A stretch of DNA of 64,000 nucleotides from Oceanimonas doudoroffii (GTDB taxonomy: Bacteria; Pseudomonadota; Gammaproteobacteria; Enterobacterales; Aeromonadaceae), in the NCBI RefSeq assembly GCF_002242685.1, contig NZ_NBIM01000001.1, positions 2,021,156 through 2,085,155 on the forward strand, in the 5' to 3' direction. The notes under the pieces were generated by a model. The model searched no databases and was not told the DNA's origin. It saw only the letters and a program-made list of their open reading frames with translations. The translations under genes and the position numbers were made by a program. Of the stretch, positions 25,306-33,386 are shown one piece after another (the first letter of the stretch is position 1; the number at the start of each line of letters is the position of its first letter).

Positions 25306-26225
25306 TACTTGTTTCCTTTGTAGGGGTGGTGCTCATGCCAGTGCTTGGCAATGTCGATGCGGCGGGTGAACCACACCTTGTCGTGGCTGCGGGCGTACTT
25401 GATGAAACGCTCCAGACCGGCCATGCGGCCCGGACGGCCCAGCAGGCGGCAGTGCATGCCGATAGACAGCATCTTGGGTGCTTCGGCACCTTCTTCATAC
25501 AGTACGTCAAAGGCGTCTTTCAGGTACTGGTAGAATTCTTCACCGGTGTTGTAGCACCCCTGGCCAAAGCGCATGTCGTTGGTGTCCATGACATACGGAA
25601 TCACCAGGTGGCCCTTGCCGTTGTTGTCTACCCAGTAAGGCAGGTCGTCACCGTAGGAGTCGGAGTCATACAGGAAACCGCCCTCTTCCATCACCAGCTT
25701 GCGGGTGTTGGGGCTGTCACGGCCGGTGTACCAGCCCAGCGGGCGCTCGCCACAAACACGCTCAAAGATGTCCAGCGCCTTGTACAGGTGCTCGCGCTCT
25801 TCTTCTTCGCTCATGAACTGGTAGGTGATCCACTTGTAGGCGTGGGAGCAGATCTCGTGGCCTTCGTCCATGAACGCCTTGGCGATTTCCGGATAACGCT
25901 CGATGGCGGTGGCCACGGCGAAGATGGTCAGCGGAATGTCGTAGCGCTTGAACAGGCGCAGCAGGCGCCAAACACCGGCACGGCTGCCATATTCATAGAT
26001 GGATTCCATGCTCATGTGACGAGCGTCGGGGAAGGACACGGCCGCCGGCATTTCGGACAGGAAGGCTTCAGACTCACCATCGCCGTGCAGCACACAGCGT
26101 TCACCGCCTTCTTCATAGTTCAGTACGAAGTTGATGGCGATACGGGCATCACCGGGCCATTTGGGGTGAGGCGGGTTGGCGCCATACCCGACGAGGTCGC
26201 GCGGATAGTCTTTGTTTTGGCTCAT
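25305..26225 (-). CDS. puuE: Allantoinase PuuE (polysaccharide-deacetylase fold)
   Basis: A 306-residue metal-independent-type allantoinase of the PuuE family, which hydrolyses allantoin to allantoate. It is unrelated to the amidohydrolase AllB. Diagnostic segments are YPRDLVGYGANPPHPKWPG at the start, NFVLNYEEGGE, GHEICSHAYKWITYQFMSEEEE near residue 130, GWYTGRDSPNTRKLV and MHCRLLGRPGRMAGLERFI near the end. AGGAG lies ten bases before ATG 26225; an in-frame extension upstream overlaps the operator region and is unlike the family. First gene of puuE-uraD-allA, divergent from uraH. A TTGTATACAA palindrome lies 86 bases upstream. Confidence 0.95.
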   Translation of the reverse strand: MSQNKDYPRDLVGYGANPPHPKWPGDARIAINFVLNYEEGGERCVLHGDGESEAFLSEMPAAVSFPDARHMSMESIYEYGSRAGVWRLLRLFKRYDIPLTIFAVATAIERYPEIAKAFMDEGHEICSHAYKWITYQFMSEEEEREHLYKALDIFERVCGERPLGWYTGRDSPNTRKLVMEEGGFLYDSDSYGDDLPYWVDNNGKGHLVIPYVMDTNDMRFGQGCYNTGEEFYQYLKDAFDVLYEEGAEAPKMLSIGMHCRLLGRPGRMAGLERFIKYARSHDKVWFTRRIDIAKHWHEHHPYKGNK

Positions 26226-26585
26226 CGGAAAACTCCTAAAAAACAACGGGTTATCTGCCGGCCGGGAGCAGCCGGATAAAGAGAGTTTGACGGTCGTCAC
26301 AATCTTCCCATTGTATACAATAAAATCAACTTATGTAAATGACCGGTTTAGTTTTTGTATCGGAATGGTCCGGCAATTCTTGCTTTGCGGCGCCAAAGCA
26401 AAGACAATCGACAATGAATCAAGACCCCAGCGCTGAAAAATGTGAACTGGCGCGTCAAAAAAATATCTTTATGTTAAAATAATGTAGACTCGACAGTTGT
26501 CTTGATGTAAAAACACTTCTGCCGGCGAAGACCGTCGGCAGTACCTTGGACTTTGAAGACGCTTTACGCGCAAGGTAACTTGAAA
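26226..26585. promoter_or_regulatory. Divergent control region of puuE and uraH
   Basis: This 360-bp gap holds no gene. TTGTATACAA at 26311-26320 is a perfect 10-bp palindrome of the kind bound by FCD-type GntR proteins, and closely related 10-mers lie at 52209, 52443 and 61309. The right half is AT-rich (26455-26515) and includes TAAAAT and TAATGT as possible -10 boxes for uraH. No riboswitch-like fold was recognised. Confidence 0.6.
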
Positions 26586-26939
26586 ATGGGAAGATTAACT
26601 ACTCACGTACTCGATACTGCCAAGGGCCTGCCCGGCTCCGACATCAAGGTTGAACTGTACAAGGTGGATGGCGAGCAAACCACGCTGATCAACACCGTAT
26701 ACACCAACCATGACGGCCGTACCGATGCGCCCATCCTGGAAGGTGCAGACTATGTTTCCGGTAAATACCAGCTGGTCTTCCACACCTCTCCTTACTTCAA
26801 GAAACAAGGTATTGAACTGCTCGAGCCGGCGTTCCTGGATGACGTTGTTATCCGTTTCGGTATTGCCGAGGGCGAAGAGCACTATCACGTACCCCTGCTG
26901 ATCGCGCCCTACAGCTACTCTACCTACCGCGGTAGCTAA
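26586..26939 (+). CDS. uraH: 5-hydroxyisourate hydrolase (transthyretin-like)
   Basis: A 117-residue transthyretin-related protein that opens 5-hydroxyisourate to OHCU, the substrate of UraD. The three family markers are in place: RLTTHVLDTAKG with the active histidine (residue 6), HDGRTD near residue 44 with the arginine, and the C-terminal tetrapeptide YRGS. There is no signal peptide, so it is cytoplasmic. ATG 26586 is the usual family start; an earlier in-frame codon at 26553 adds residues that do not fit. It diverges from puuE and probably forms a unit with the purine permease after a long hairpin. Confidence 0.95.
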   Translation: MGRLTTHVLDTAKGLPGSDIKVELYKVDGEQTTLINTVYTNHDGRTDAPILEGADYVSGKYQLVFHTSPYFKKQGIELLEPAFLDDVVIRFGIAEGEEHYHVPLLIAPYSYSTYRGS

Positions 26940-26956
26940 AGGGTCGCAGACGGCTC

Positions 26957-27000
26957 CTGCCCATGCCGCCGGCTCAGGGAACGACTGGCGGCATGGGCAG
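26957..27000 (+). repeat. Long intercistronic stem-loop between uraH and the permease
   Basis: CTGCCCATGCCGCC (26957-26970) is perfectly complementary to 26987-27000: a 14-bp stem with a 16-base loop. No T-tract follows, so it is not a standard terminator and is more likely an mRNA-stabilising or attenuating structure. Confidence 0.7.
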
Positions 27001-27030
27001 TCTGCACACTACCCACGAGGATTTCCGGTT

Positions 27031-28374
27031 ATGGAACACGCCAAGCACGAGCCAACCCCTCAGTCCCTTCCCACCTCTTCGGGATTTCTGGACAGGTTGT
27101 TCAAACTCAGCGCCCATGGCACTACGGTCAAAACCGAGCTGGTTGCCGGTCTGACCACCTTTATTACCATGGCGTACATTATTTTCGTCAACCCCACCAT
27201 CATGGCCAGCTCCGGCATGGACGCGGGCGCCGTGTTCGTGGCCACCTGCCTTGGCGCCGCCGTGGCCACCCTGTTTATGGGGCTGTACGCCAACTGGCCG
27301 GTGGGGCTGGCACCAGGCATGGGCCTGAACGCCTTCTTTGCCTTTACCGTGGTCGGCGAGATGGGCTACAGCTGGGAAGTGGCCCTGGGCGCCGTGTTCT
27401 GGTCCGGCATCATCTTTACCGCCATGAGTTTCTGGAAGATTCGTGAATGGGTACTCGACGCCATTCCCGAGTCCTTGCGCTATGCCATGACCGCGGGCGT
27501 GGGCCTGTTCCTCGGCCTGATTGGCCTGAAAACCGCCGGCATAGTAGTGGACAACCCCGCCACCCTGGTGAGCATGGGGGACTTTACCAACCCCAACGCC
27601 TGGCTGGCCGCCGTCTGTTTCCTGATCATTGCCGCCCTGGCCCACCGCCGTGTGTTTGGTGCCGTGCTGATCGGCGTGCTTGGCACCACCCTGGTGGGCC
27701 TGGGCATGGGCCTGGTGGAATACAACGGCATTTTTGCCGCACCGCCCAGCATCACTCCCACCCTGTTCAAGCTGGACATCATGGGTGCGCTGGATGTGGC
27801 CATGGTGACCGTGATCCTGTCGTTCCTGTTTGTGAACATGTTTGACACCGCCGGCACCCTGATGGGCGTGGCCGAGCGTGCCAACCTGCGCCGCGCCGAT
27901 GGCAGCATTGAAGGCCTGAAGAAATCCCTCAAGGCCGACAGCGCCTCTTCGGTTGTGGGCACCTTTATCGGTTGCCCGCCGGTCACCAGCTATGTGGAAA
28001 GCTCGGCCGGCGTGGCCGCCGGGGGTCGCACCGGCCTGACCGCCGTGACCATTGCCGCCCTGTTCCTGCTGTCCATCTTCCTGGCGCCGCTGGCCGGCAT
28101 GGTGCCCGCCTACGCCACCGCGGGGGCGCTGATTTACGTGGCCTTTGCCATGATGAGCAGCCTGGCCAATATCGACTGGCAGGATTACACCGAAATGGCC
28201 CCGGCGGCGCTGACCGCGCTGATGATGCCGCTGACCTTCTCCATTGCCAACGGCATTGCCATGGGGTTTGTGGCCTACGCCGTGCTCAAGGTAGCCACCG
28301 GCCAGGCCAACAAGGTGTCGGTAGGTGTTTATGTACTGAGCGCCATCTTCGTGGCCAAGTTTATCTATATGTAA
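27031..28374 (+). CDS. NCS2/AzgA-type purine permease (hypoxanthine/guanine/adenine)
   Basis: A 447-residue carrier of the AzgA-like branch of NCS2, with 12-14 spans. The branch is shown by TELVAGLTTFITMAYIIFVNP near residue 37, GLAPGMGLNAFFAF near 90, SFLFVNMFDTAGTLMG near 265 and GCPPVTSYVESSAGVAAGGRTGLTA near 310. E. coli members GhxP, GhxQ, AdeP and AdeQ import guanine/hypoxanthine or adenine by proton symport. AGGA lies before the ATG. It follows uraH and is closed by a terminator; with GuaD and XdhABC elsewhere in the window it supplies substrate for the oxidation pathway. Which base it prefers is not evident. Confidence 0.92.
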   Translation: MEHAKHEPTPQSLPTSSGFLDRLFKLSAHGTTVKTELVAGLTTFITMAYIIFVNPTIMASSGMDAGAVFVATCLGAAVATLFMGLYANWPVGLAPGMGLNAFFAFTVVGEMGYSWEVALGAVFWSGIIFTAMSFWKIREWVLDAIPESLRYAMTAGVGLFLGLIGLKTAGIVVDNPATLVSMGDFTNPNAWLAAVCFLIIAALAHRRVFGAVLIGVLGTTLVGLGMGLVEYNGIFAAPPSITPTLFKLDIMGALDVAMVTVILSFLFVNMFDTAGTLMGVAERANLRRADGSIEGLKKSLKADSASSVVGTFIGCPPVTSYVESSAGVAAGGRTGLTAVTIAALFLLSIFLAPLAGMVPAYATAGALIYVAFAMMSSLANIDWQDYTEMAPAALTALMMPLTFSIANGIAMGFVAYAVLKVATGQANKVSVGVYVLSAIFVAKFIYM

Positions 28375-28392
28375 GCAGCCACTGCCGCATAC

Positions 28393-28421
28393 AAAAAGCC
28401 ACCGTTCGCGGTGGCTTTTTT
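28393..28421 (+). terminator. Terminator after the purine permease
   Basis: GCCACCG (28398-28404) and CGGTGGC (28409-28415) close a stable TTCG tetraloop, flanked by AAAAA and TTTTTT. Confidence 0.92.
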
Positions 28422-28516
28422 GTTGGTTTGCAGGTCCCGGTTTATCGGGCCGCTGGCTGACTCGCCCGAGTGCAGTCGGGCCTGTAAAGCGGGCCTCACA
28501 ACCGGATCTTGAACAC

Positions 28517-28855
28517 TCACCCCGCCAGCCGGCTCATGCGCCGACGCAGCTCGCTCATCTTGTCATTCATCACCTGCTCAAAGCGGGCCAGCTCCTGCAG
28601 CAGCCGCTCCCGGGAACTTTGCCGGCCCAGCAGCCGCTCCAGCTCGTCAATGGCAGCATCCAGCGCCTGGGCCACTTCCCGGTTGATCACCTGGGGAAAA
28701 CGAAACTTGAGGCTGGCGGGCAGGCAGGAGTCGGCATCGCGCTCGAACCAGACCTTCAGCTCCTTGTGGGTGTCGGCGTCACGCAGGCGAAAACGGCTGA
28801 TACGGTCGATGTCTTCAATGCCCATGGCGGCCAGGGTGGGATAGGCCTGATTCAT
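28517..28855 (-). CDS. DUF3461 family protein, copy 1
   Basis: A 112-residue DUF3461 protein, a family found in gammaproteobacteria with no known role. It opens MNQAYPTLAAMGIEDIDRISRFRLR, has a beta-rich middle (LKVWFERDADSCLPASLKFRFP) and ends in a long heptad-like helix (residues 70-108), probably a coiled coil for dimer formation. GGAGG precedes the ATG; an in-frame upstream codon adds an unlikely 19 residues. A diverged paralogue lies 500 bp away at 29357-29761. The pair flank a small plus-strand gene. Confidence 0.8.
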   Translation of the reverse strand: MNQAYPTLAAMGIEDIDRISRFRLRDADTHKELKVWFERDADSCLPASLKFRFPQVINREVAQALDAAIDELERLLGRQSSRERLLQELARFEQVMNDKMSELRRRMSRLAG

Positions 28856-29065
28856 AACAACCTCCGGTTCGCGAACAACTCGCTTACATTGTGTTAACCA
28901 AAGGCTAGTCACTTGCGCAGACTGTGATTAGAGCCAGTTGCCGGCGGCCGCTGAGACCAGCTGGCTCCATTGATCGGCCCGTCCTGGTGCTAATGCCAAA
29001 CCCTGGCCGCTCCTAGAGTGAAGGACACTACCTGTGCATATAACAAAACAAGACAAGGAGCCGTT

Positions 29066-29314
29066 ATGGCAGCAACTACCCTCACCCTAGAACTGAGCCC
29101 GGAGCTCGCCGCGCTGTTTGAACAGTACGAAGCCCTGACTCGCGTCAGCGCCGAGCAATATGTGCAGCAACTGGTGGAAAAGACCCAGCCCACCCTGGAA
29201 GCCATGGTGGCGGCGCTGCAGGAAGCCGGCGACGACGAGGCCGCGGTCATGGAGCTATTTGGCAAAAAAATGGCCGAGTCCATGCTGCGCCAGCAGCAGG
29301 CGGTTCAGGCCTGA
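29066..29314 (+). CDS. Small acidic helical protein, function unknown
   Basis: An 82-residue acidic protein (MAATTLTLELSPELAALFEQ...) predicted to be almost all helix, with a methionine- and glutamine-rich C-terminus. AAGGAG lies eight bases before the ATG, which makes it a real gene despite its size. There is no signal peptide or membrane span. It lies between the two DUF3461 genes on the opposite strand and is followed by a perfect hairpin. The LELSPELAALFEQY opening recalls ribbon-helix-helix antitoxins, but no toxin partner is present, so I do not assign that role. Confidence 0.6.
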   Translation: MAATTLTLELSPELAALFEQYEALTRVSAEQYVQQLVEKTQPTLEAMVAALQEAGDDEAAVMELFGKKMAESMLRQQQAVQA

Positions 29315-29326
29315 GGATCGAGTGAT

Positions 29327-29349
29327 AGCGCAGGCTGAATGCCTGCGCT
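29327..29349. terminator. Hairpin between convergent small gene and DUF3461 copy 2
   Basis: AGCGCAGGC (29327-29335) pairs perfectly with GCCTGCGCT (29341-29349) around TGAAT. There is little T-tract on either side; probably a weak bidirectional terminator. Confidence 0.55.
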
Positions 29350-29356
29350 TCAGAAC

Positions 29357-29761
29357 TTACTTCAGCGCCTCTATCTGTCGGCGCAATTCGTCCAGCTTGT
29401 CCTGCATCACCCGCTCCATGTGCTCCAGATCCGCCAGCAACTGCTGCTTGGTATCCAGGGTCGCCTCGTCGCTGTGCGTTTCGCCGCCCAGCAGCCGGTG
29501 CAACTCCAGCAGCGCCTGGCGCAGCACCGGGCTGGTGTCTTCCAGCCGGTGCCACTGCTCGGTTTTCTGAAATTCCATGGGGCCAAGGGAGCCAGGCCGG
29601 GCAAAGGTGAACTTCTTGCTGCGCGACAACAGCGAGCCCTTGGGCCTGTGGTAATAGATCTTGAGCACGTCGGCCCGGGCTTCACGCCTGAGCTGATAGC
29701 GGCTGATGTTGTCAAAAGAGGTAATACCCATCTGGGTGAGGGTCGAGTAGTGTTCGGTCAT
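29357..29761 (-). CDS. DUF3461 family protein, copy 2
   Basis: A 134-residue DUF3461 protein closer to the family norm than copy 1: MTEHYSTLTQMGITSFDNISRYQLRREARADVLKIYYHRPKGSLLSRSKKF, then a C-terminal coiled coil (MERVMQDKLDELRRQIEALK). Copy 1 has lost the KGS/KKF basic patch (R-D-A-D-S-C in its place), which suggests the two copies have diverged in role. The start at 29761 is the family's usual one; in-frame codons upstream give an unlike 44-residue lead. Function unknown. Confidence 0.83.
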   Translation of the reverse strand: MTEHYSTLTQMGITSFDNISRYQLRREARADVLKIYYHRPKGSLLSRSKKFTFARPGSLGPMEFQKTEQWHRLEDTSPVLRQALLELHRLLGGETHSDEATLDTKQQLLADLEHMERVMQDKLDELRRQIEALK

Positions 29762-29970
29762 TGCTGCCCATCTCAAAAAATCGGTGTTCAACACATTTCG
29801 CCCGCCGGCGAAAAGGCTGTTGCTGACGGCGTTCTTCCTTGAGCAGCACCGGCGCGAAGGCCAAAAAAGCAACAGGGGCGGCAAGTCTGCCATGGCCGGC
29901 TGCCACCGGACAGGGCCAGTTAACCCGACTCACTGGAACCAGTCGGCCTGAGCTCGTCAGGCCGACTGGT

Positions 29971-31296
29971 TCAGGCAGACACCAGCACCGTTTTACTGCG
30001 ACTGAAGCGTTTTAACGGCAGCCGCTGATCCGGGCTGGACTGCGGCGGCCAGTGGCTGTTGTGGTAAGGGTTCGGGTTGACCCGGCACAGATCAAAGGGC
30101 AACGACCGGGCCAGCTGCTCGCCCCGGGCCAGATCCCGTGTCCAGATGGAGGCGATACCATCGGGAGACATGGACCGGCACAAGGCCTGCATGCCGTGCT
30201 CGTCCGCCACCCGCAGCACACTGCTGACGGGGCCGGCGGGCCAGGCGGGAAACAGCGTCGTCGCCGGATCCTGCCCTTCGATCAGGGTGGCCGGGTAATA
30301 CCAGCCTTCCTCGTCGGGCAGATAACCGCCACAACGAATGCGCCCGCCCTGGCGCTCGGCCTCACGCAGCTGACGCTCCAGCCACTCCCGCTGACCGCTT
30401 TTGGCCAGCGGTCCCAGCTCGGTGTCACTGTCGTCGGGCCGGCCCGAGCGCAGCGAAGCCAGCCGTTCACCCAGCCGCTCCAGAAACGCCTCCGCCAGGC
30501 CGGGGGTGATCAACACTCCGCCCTCGCTCTGGCGCCAGCTGGCCCGGTAACGAAAACAGCCATTCAACACCGACTCCACCGCCGGCTCCAGGTCGGCGTC
30601 GTCCAGGATCAACTGCAGATCCGCCTCGGCCAGCTCCAGGATCACCGGCTTGAGCCGGCCCCCCGCCAAGGCGGCCATGATGGCCCCGCCCTGGCGCTCA
30701 CCACTGTAGGCCAGGCCGCCGATGCGCGCATCCGCCACCACTCCGGCCACCTGCTCCTTGGAGATGCGCAGGGGGGTGATCAGGCCTTCCGGCACCTCGG
30801 CCTCGGTCATCAACCGCGCCAGCAGCTCCACCAGCCGGGACAGGTGTTCCGCCGGCTTCAGCAACAGCCCATTACCGGCCATCAGCGCCGGCGCCAGCAA
30901 CCGAACACATTGCCACAGCGGGGCCGGGCCGGCGGTAAGCGCCAGCATCAGTCCCAGCGGCCGCTGGCTGACCTGGCTGCGCGCCGCAGGCAGCATGGCC
31001 TGACCGTTGGCGGCGAAATGGGCGCACTCTTCGGCACAGCGTTCCACTTCCCGCAGGCAATCCTTCAGCAGGGTGCCGGTTTCCAGGCAGAGTTCCCGGG
31101 CCATGCGCTCACGGCCGGCCGACAGCGCCGATGCCAGCCGGTACAGCAGGGCGGCCCGTTCCGACGGCGCCTCGTGCTGCCATGCCTGCGCGGCCTGATA
31201 GGCCTGGTGCAGCCGCTGCTCCAGCCGGTCTTCACTCAGGCAGGCATGGTGGGCCAGCACACGGCCCGAACTGGGATCAAAGGAAACAAAAGTCAT
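29971..31296 (-). CDS. Aldehyde dehydrogenase-like protein lacking catalytic residues
   Basis: A 441-residue protein of the aldehyde dehydrogenase fold: ELCLETG near residue 69, LMAGNGLLLKPAEHLSRLVELL near 138, ILELAEADLQLILDDADLEPAV near 220 and the C-terminal oligomerisation strand (LPLKRFSRSKTVL). The base E221 (LELGG-equivalent) is present, but 34 residues later, where all active ALDHs have Cys, this protein has R255 (FRYRASWRQ against F-x-N-x-G-Q-x-C). The catalytic Asn (PWNFP) is Pro124 (TAGPAPL). It also lacks about 40 residues against the usual 480-500. The frame is intact, so it seems a maintained pseudoenzyme rather than a decaying gene. It is alone, divergent from the SulP gene. 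Role unknown. Confidence 0.8.
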   Translation of the reverse strand: MTFVSFDPSSGRVLAHHACLSEDRLEQRLHQAYQAAQAWQHEAPSERAALLYRLASALSAGRERMARELCLETGTLLKDCLREVERCAEECAHFAANGQAMLPAARSQVSQRPLGLMLALTAGPAPLWQCVRLLAPALMAGNGLLLKPAEHLSRLVELLARLMTEAEVPEGLITPLRISKEQVAGVVADARIGGLAYSGERQGGAIMAALAGGRLKPVILELAEADLQLILDDADLEPAVESVLNGCFRYRASWRQSEGGVLITPGLAEAFLERLGERLASLRSGRPDDSDTELGPLAKSGQREWLERQLREAERQGGRIRCGGYLPDEEGWYYPATLIEGQDPATTLFPAWPAGPVSSVLRVADEHGMQALCRSMSPDGIASIWTRDLARGEQLARSLPFDLCRVNPNPYHNSHWPPQSSPDQRLPLKRFSRSKTVLVSA

Positions 31297-31462
31297 CGCA
31301 AGGCTCCTTGGGCCGGGCTGTCCGCACCCTCATCGATGATATCGGCTGGTATACTCAAGGCTATGGTGACACTCGACACCAGATTTTCATCGACGTTATT
31401 GACTTGTTAACTGGCCGGCAATGGCCAGTTTCCCCTGTTTAATGGAACCAGGGAGGATTTCC

Positions 31463-33244
31463 ATGCCCGAGCCGAAAGCCGGCCAGGCTTCTCGCTGGCA
31501 GCGCCTGCTGCCCTTTCTTGGCTGGTGGCCTATGGTCAATGGCGCCAGCCTGCGGGCCGACGCCCAGTCCGGCCTGACCAACGCCATTGTGGTGCTGCCC
31601 CAGGGGGTGGCCTATGCCCTGATCGCCGGCCTGCCGCCGGAGTACGGCCTCTACGCCGCCATTATTCCCGCGGTGATTGCCGCCCTGTTCGGCTCCTCCT
31701 GGCATTTGATCTCCGGGCCCACCGCCGCCATGTCGGTGGTGGTGTTTACCTCGGTGAGCCCGCTGGCCGAACCCGGCACCGCCGCCTTTATTGCCCTGGC
31801 CCTGACGCTGACGCTGATGAAGGGGGTGTTTCAGCTGGTGCTGGCCCTGGCCCGGCTCGGGGTGCTGGTGAATTTCGTGTCCCAGTCGGTGGTGATCGGC
31901 TTTACCGCCGGGGCCGCCGTGGTGATCGCCTCCAGTCAGCTACCCACCCTGCTGGGGATCAGCGTCGACAATGACGGCAGCGTCACCGGCACCTGGTGGC
32001 AGCTGCTGCATCATTTGAAGGAAGTGGACTATTACACCCTGTCGCTGGCGCTGTTCACCGTGCTGGCCTGTGTGCTCATCAAGCGCTGGCGGCCGCGCTG
32101 GCCCAACATGCTGCTCGCCCTGGCGCTGGCCAGCGGCCTGGCGGTGTTGATGGATCCTGGCCATGAACATATCGCCCTGGTGGGTGCCATTCCTTCAGGC
32201 CTGCCGCCGCTCAGCCTGCCCGATTTCAACCTGGCCAGCATCAGTGCGCTGGCGCCGGGCGCACTGGCCATCAGCCTGCTGGGGCTGGTGGAGGCCGCCG
32301 CCATTTCCCGGGCCATCGCCAGCCGCTCGCACCAGCGCCTCGACGACAATCAGGAGTTTGTCGGCCAGGGGCTGTCGAACATCGTCGGCGCCTTTTTCTC
32401 CTGTTACGCCTCGTCAGGCTCCTTCAGCCGCTCCGGCATCAACTACACCTCGGGCGCCCGCACCCCCATGGCGGGTATCTTTGCTTCCGGGTTTTTACTG
32501 CTGATTATTCTGCTGATCCCGGGCATCACCACCTGGCTGCCACGCCCGGCCATGGCCGGTCTGCTGCTGGTGGTGGCCTGGAACCTGATCGACTTTCGCC
32601 ATATTCGCATGATCATTCGCGGCTCCCGCTCCGAAGCCACGGTGCTCACCGCCACCTTTGGCGCCACCCTGCTGGTAGAGCTGGAATTCGCCATTTATAC
32701 CGGGGTGATACTGTCGCTGGTGTTTTATCTCAAGCGCACCTCCACTCCCAGGGTGGTGTCGATATTGCCCGATCCGGACAGCAAGCATCCGTTTTTCGTC
32801 AACGCCGAGCGCCGCCGCCTGCCCTATTGCCCCCAACTCAGAGTGATTCGCATTGAGGGCTCGCTGTTCTTTGGTGCGGTCAACCATGTGCAGGAATATC
32901 TGCAGGCCATTCGCGAGCCCCGGCTGCTGATCGTGGCCAACGGCATCAACTTCGTCGACATGGTCGGCGCCGACATGCTGGTGCAGGAGGCCGAACGCCG
33001 TCGGGAGCTGGGCGGCGATCTGTATCTGTGCAACCTGCGGGAAGGGGTGCTGCGCTTTCTATTGCGCAACAACCGCCTCGACGAAATTCGCCGGGATCAT
33101 GTATTTATCAACAAGGGCCAGGCCATACACCGCATTTATGATCAATTGAATGCGGATATTTGCCGCACCTGCACCGCCCGCATTTTCAGGGAGTGTCATA
33201 TTCGGCCGCCGGGCCAGCAACTCGACGTAAAGCAGGCAGACTAA
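31463..33244 (+). CDS. SulP/SLC26-family anion transporter with STAS domain
   Basis: A 593-residue SulP carrier: about 14 spans in residues 35-430, including the signature GLPPEYGLYAAIIPAVIAALFGSSWHLISGPTAAMSVVVF near residue 65, and a cytoplasmic STAS domain in residues 455-565 (LRVIRIEGSLFFGAVNHV, then NFVDMVGADML). Known members carry sulfate, bicarbonate, fumarate or other anions. GGGAGG is seven bases before ATG 31463. The stop lies in a 14-bp tandem repeat. Its link to the taurine island 3 kb away (sulfate out or in) is possible but unsupported by operon structure. Confidence 0.9.
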   Translation: MPEPKAGQASRWQRLLPFLGWWPMVNGASLRADAQSGLTNAIVVLPQGVAYALIAGLPPEYGLYAAIIPAVIAALFGSSWHLISGPTAAMSVVVFTSVSPLAEPGTAAFIALALTLTLMKGVFQLVLALARLGVLVNFVSQSVVIGFTAGAAVVIASSQLPTLLGISVDNDGSVTGTWWQLLHHLKEVDYYTLSLALFTVLACVLIKRWRPRWPNMLLALALASGLAVLMDPGHEHIALVGAIPSGLPPLSLPDFNLASISALAPGALAISLLGLVEAAAISRAIASRSHQRLDDNQEFVGQGLSNIVGAFFSCYASSGSFSRSGINYTSGARTPMAGIFASGFLLLIILLIPGITTWLPRPAMAGLLLVVAWNLIDFRHIRMIIRGSRSEATVLTATFGATLLVELEFAIYTGVILSLVFYLKRTSTPRVVSILPDPDSKHPFFVNAERRRLPYCPQLRVIRIEGSLFFGAVNHVQEYLQAIREPRLLIVANGINFVDMVGADMLVQEAERRRELGGDLYLCNLREGVLRFLLRNNRLDEIRRDHVFINKGQAIHRIYDQLNADICRTCTARIFRECHIRPPGQQLDVKQAD

Positions 33245-33279
33245 GGAAGGAAGACTAAGGAAGGAAGACTAAGGAAGGC
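33239..33279. repeat. 14-bp tandem repeat at the end of the SulP gene
   Basis: GACTAAGGAAGGAA is repeated almost three times with no mismatch (33239-33252, 33253-33266, 33267 on). The first unit contains the SulP stop codon TAA. Purine-rich; probably slippage-generated and likely to vary in copy number. Confidence 0.85.
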
Positions 33280-33386
33280 ACTGGCCATATGGCCGGTGTC
33301 TAACTGGCCCTGTTCCGGGCGAGGGTGAAGGTTAGAGTGGGTTAACACTTTTTTTACTTTCAGCCGTTGCCAGTGAGGCCAGTGCC

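Noticed and set aside
26226-27030. Possible purine riboswitch near uraH and the permease
   Set aside because: No three-way-junction core or conserved purine-riboswitch bases were seen; the long stem between the two genes is a simple hairpin.
29066-29314. Antitoxin of a toxin-antitoxin pair
   Set aside because: The LELSPELAALFEQY start recalls ribbon-helix-helix proteins, but no toxin-like gene is adjacent on the same strand.
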